Program-made: the position numbers and the translations under genes
Notes under the pieces: model-generated
Seen by the model: only the letters and a program-made list of their open reading frames with translations
The model's database searches: none
Told to the model about the DNA's origin: nothing
From: Planctomycetota bacterium
GTDB taxonomy: Bacteria; Planctomycetota; SZUA-567; H5-PLA8
Direction: 5' to 3'
DNA: 64,000 bases
NCBI GenBank assembly: GCA_016200135.1
Contig: JACQFI010000021.1
Span: 1 to 64,000 of the forward strand
Shown: one piece after another, positions 62,217-64,000 of the stretch
Numbering within the stretch: position 1 is the stretch's first letter
Layout: each line of letters starts with the position of its first letter

Positions 62217-63473
62217 CTACGGCTTCGCCTTCTCCGCCGCCGGAACCCCGATCTCGAAGTCGTCGATGCAGAAGATGCTGCCCGCGGCCGGACCGAAACC
62301 CCAGACGTTGGCGTCGCCGATGAGCCCCGACTCAGGGGCCTTGCCGTTCACGACCTCGGCGCCTTTCACCAGGGAGAAGTTGCCGAAGGCCAGATCGACC
62401 TCCGTCCAGGCGTTCAGTTTGGGCTCTCGAATCTTGTAGGAGAAACTTCCTTCGATGCCCACCACGCGGAAGCCGATATCGATGATCGTCACGCCGGTGG
62501 TGTAATACTTCAGCTTCACGCGTGCGCCGGGCTTGATCTGCAGCACCGCGCCGTGGTTCAACTGCGGAGTCTGCCCCGGAAAGTCTCCGGCCATAAAGCG
62601 TCCCCGGAGATCGCCCGAGAGCAGTTTCAGCTTCAACACGTGTCCTTGCGCCCGGTTGGTCGGATCGGCCACGGGCTCGGCGAAGACGGTGCTCCAACCG
62701 GCAATCTCGGCGCCTTCGAAATCTTCCTTATAGGTGCTGGGCAGTTCGGCGGCGGCCCCGGCCGGCACCTGCGGGGCAGGCGCGGGACCCGCGGGCTGCG
62801 CGGCGGCAGCCACTGGCTTTTCCGCGGGAGGATTCTTCAATTCGTTGAGCAGCGCGCGCGCCCGCCGGGCGACGATGGCTTCGCCGTACTTCCTGAGATA
62901 CGCCTCGATGCGCGCCATGCGCCCGGCTTTGTCGTCCGCGGCGAGGCCCTCGAAGCGCCGCAGCCGGTCGAACTCGTCCGAGGCTTCGGCTTCCGGATCT
63001 TTCTCGGTCTTTGCTGCGCCCGTGGGCGGTGCGGCGGGTGGGCCGGGTGTCGCGCCCGGCTGCGCAACCGGATTACCGGAGCTCGATGGGCGCGGCTCAT
63101 CGTGTGCGGAAGTTGGCGGTTTGGAAGCAGTGGTCTTGGTTGTGCCGGAAGGTCCGGAAGTCAAGAAATAGATCAGTCCGAGCAGCAGCACGCCCGCGCC
63201 GATGCCGCCGTAGAGCATCAGCGGCTGTGGAGGCGCGCTGGGCGGGGACTCTGGACGGCCGGTCGTTCGGCCCGCGGGCGCGGAAGTGGGCGCGCGTCGC
63301 GCCGTGCCCTTTTGAGCCGCCAGGACGCTGGTGGATTGCGGCTGCGGCAGCGGTGCCGCCGCGGCACGGCAGCGTTCGCAGAAAAGGTTCTCGCCCTGTG
63401 CCACGGCCTTGCCGGATTGCAGGTCCTGCTCGGAGACGCGCACGCCGCACTTTTGGCAATATTGAATGATCAT
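62217..63473 (-). CDS. Zinc-ribbon / TM / Pro-rich / beta-sandwich protein of unknown function
   Basis: The protein has 418 residues. It begins with a small zinc-ribbon-like module (YCQKCGVRV and LFCERCRAAA, two CxxC pairs) and a Pro/Ala-rich stretch. A TM helix follows (LMLYGGIGAGVLLLGLIYFL, ~85-105). Residues ~105-250 are low-complexity Pro/Ala/Glu with a helical part (FDRLRRFEGLAADDKAG, YLRKYGEAIVARRARALL). The C-terminal ~170 residues are a beta-sandwich (YKEDFEGAEIAGWSTVFA, GRFMAGDFPGQTPQLNHG, IFCIDDFEIGV) like carbohydrate-binding or LamG-like folds. The C-terminal domain would be extracytoplasmic. It is convergent with the esterase gene. Confidence 0.75.
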   Translation of the reverse strand: MIIQYCQKCGVRVSEQDLQSGKAVAQGENLFCERCRAAAAPLPQPQSTSVLAAQKGTARRAPTSAPAGRTTGRPESPPSAPPQPLMLYGGIGAGVLLLGLIYFLTSGPSGTTKTTASKPPTSAHDEPRPSSSGNPVAQPGATPGPPAAPPTGAAKTEKDPEAEASDEFDRLRRFEGLAADDKAGRMARIEAYLRKYGEAIVARRARALLNELKNPPAEKPVAAAAQPAGPAPAPQVPAGAAAELPSTYKEDFEGAEIAGWSTVFAEPVADPTNRAQGHVLKLKLLSGDLRGRFMAGDFPGQTPQLNHGAVLQIKPGARVKLKYYTTGVTIIDIGFRVVGIEGSFSYKIREPKLNAWTEVDLAFGNFSLVKGAEVVNGKAPESGLIGDANVWGFGPAAGSIFCIDDFEIGVPAAEKAKP

Positions 63474-63625
63474 AGGGTTCCGACTCTACGGCCGCACAAC
63501 ACAGGCCCGCGAAACTCCAATCTATCCGGAATTTCGCCGTTGTAACCCTACTCACGTTTGAATCTTGCAACGAAGAACTCCAAACCCTGAAAAAGAGGAC
63601 TTCCAATCCGTATGTTCTGGTGTAT

Positions 63626-63645
63626 GGTACATAAAGGTACATAAA
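63626..63645. promoter_or_regulatory. Two perfect tandem GGTACATAAA repeats upstream of the GntR gene
   Basis: GGTACATAAA occurs at 63626-63635 and again at 63636-63645, about 25 bases before the GntR-family start. The 10-bp period puts both half-sites on one DNA face, as for a regulator dimer. Autoregulation is inferred. Confidence 0.6.
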
Positions 63646-63668
63646 AGAAATGACAGGATACCAATACC

Positions 63669-64000
63669 ATGACTACCTCCGTTAACCTAAGCTTTGATAA
63701 GCCCTTACCATCCTATGCGCAACTGCAGCAGGCGCTCCGTGAGGCCATCGTCTCGCGAAAGCTGGCGCCGGGCGCCCGGCTACCGGAAGAGCGCGTCCTC
63801 GCCAAGCAGTTCTCCTTATCTAGGGGCACGGTTCGCCGAGCGCTCGCGCGGCTTGAAGAAGAGGGCCTGCTCCTGCGGCATCAAGGGCGCGGGACGTTCG
63901 TCTCGGCGCCGGACACGCTTCCGGCGGTGCCGCTGGCGGTGGTCATCGAAGGCGACGCGGCGCGCGCGCGGCTCGGGTTTCCGGGCGATCTCTTCCGCGC
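63669..64000 (+). CDS. GntR-family transcriptional regulator, C-terminus off the window
   Basis: The ATG at 63669 opens a frame that runs through the right edge (110 codons visible). The winged helix-turn-helix is clear: YAQLQQALREAIVSRKLAPG, ARLPEERVLAKQFSLSRGTV and RRALARLEEEGLLLRHQGRG. The start of a ligand domain (VPLAVVIEGDAARARLGF) suggests a LacI-like sensor domain similar to the regulator at 11647-12774. Upstream tandem GGTACATAAA copies may be its operator. Confidence 0.9.
   Translation, partial: MTTSVNLSFDKPLPSYAQLQQALREAIVSRKLAPGARLPEERVLAKQFSLSRGTVRRALARLEEEGLLLRHQGRGTFVSAPDTLPAVPLAVVIEGDAARARLGFPGDLFR

Overview
This 64 kb window is GC-rich chromosomal DNA from an uncultured-looking Gram-negative bacterium. 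The best guess is a Planctomycetota or a related PVC-type lineage. The reasons are many secreted glycosidases and esterases, ECF sigma factors paired with anti-sigma or FecR proteins, toroid proteins ending in an LEVYYRYLPLYR-type tail, an ole hydrocarbon locus, and numerous short palindromic repeats scattered through intergenic and even coding DNA. No rRNA, tRNA, CRISPR array, phage or intact transposase was seen.

Layout. (1) 1-5710: a large secreted metalloprotease running off the left edge, then an ECF sigma / FecR pair, all on the minus strand. (2) 5963-20239: a polysaccharide-processing island with a DUF4091 protein, a clan GH-A glycosidase under a GntR/LacI-type regulator with a perfect 24-bp palindrome upstream, a CE2 esterase, a TIM-barrel protein, a LacI regulator, a DNRLRE/Ig protein and a GH16 enzyme. 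(3) 18153-38637: a lipid locus on the minus strand. A PfaA-like synthase (KS-AT-ACP-ACP-KR-DH) and a Pfa3-like synthase (KS-CLF-AT-DH-DH) are followed directly by oleA, oleB and oleC, with oleD beyond a GH16 gene. The simplest reading is iterative synthesis of a (poly)unsaturated acyl chain followed by head-to-head condensation to a long-chain olefin. No PfaD-type enoyl reductase and no phosphopantetheinyl transferase lie in the window. (4) 38844-47033: small proteins, two repeat and hairpin fields around a formaldehyde dehydrogenase gene interrupted by one in-frame TAA, then KatG, Tpx and an HD-GYP protein. (5) 47058-52682: a toxin-antitoxin pair, a membrane protein, a PQQ-like propeller, a lipoprotein amidase and an FAH-family hydrolase. 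(6) 52855-60949: three consecutive copies of a two-gene module, an ECF sigma factor whose stop overlaps the start of a zinc anti-sigma domain / one-TM / alpha-alpha toroid fusion. (7) 60994-64000: a sialate O-acetylesterase-like protein, a zinc-ribbon/TM/beta-sandwich protein and the start of a GntR regulator with a tandem operator-like repeat.

The two points most worth following are the physical linkage of a two-protein PUFA-synthase-like system to oleABC, and the triplicated sigma / anti-sigma-toroid module. A third theme is short repeats that have entered coding sequence in frame. They sit in the synthase linkers, inside one ketosynthase domain, and around a tandem ACP duplication.
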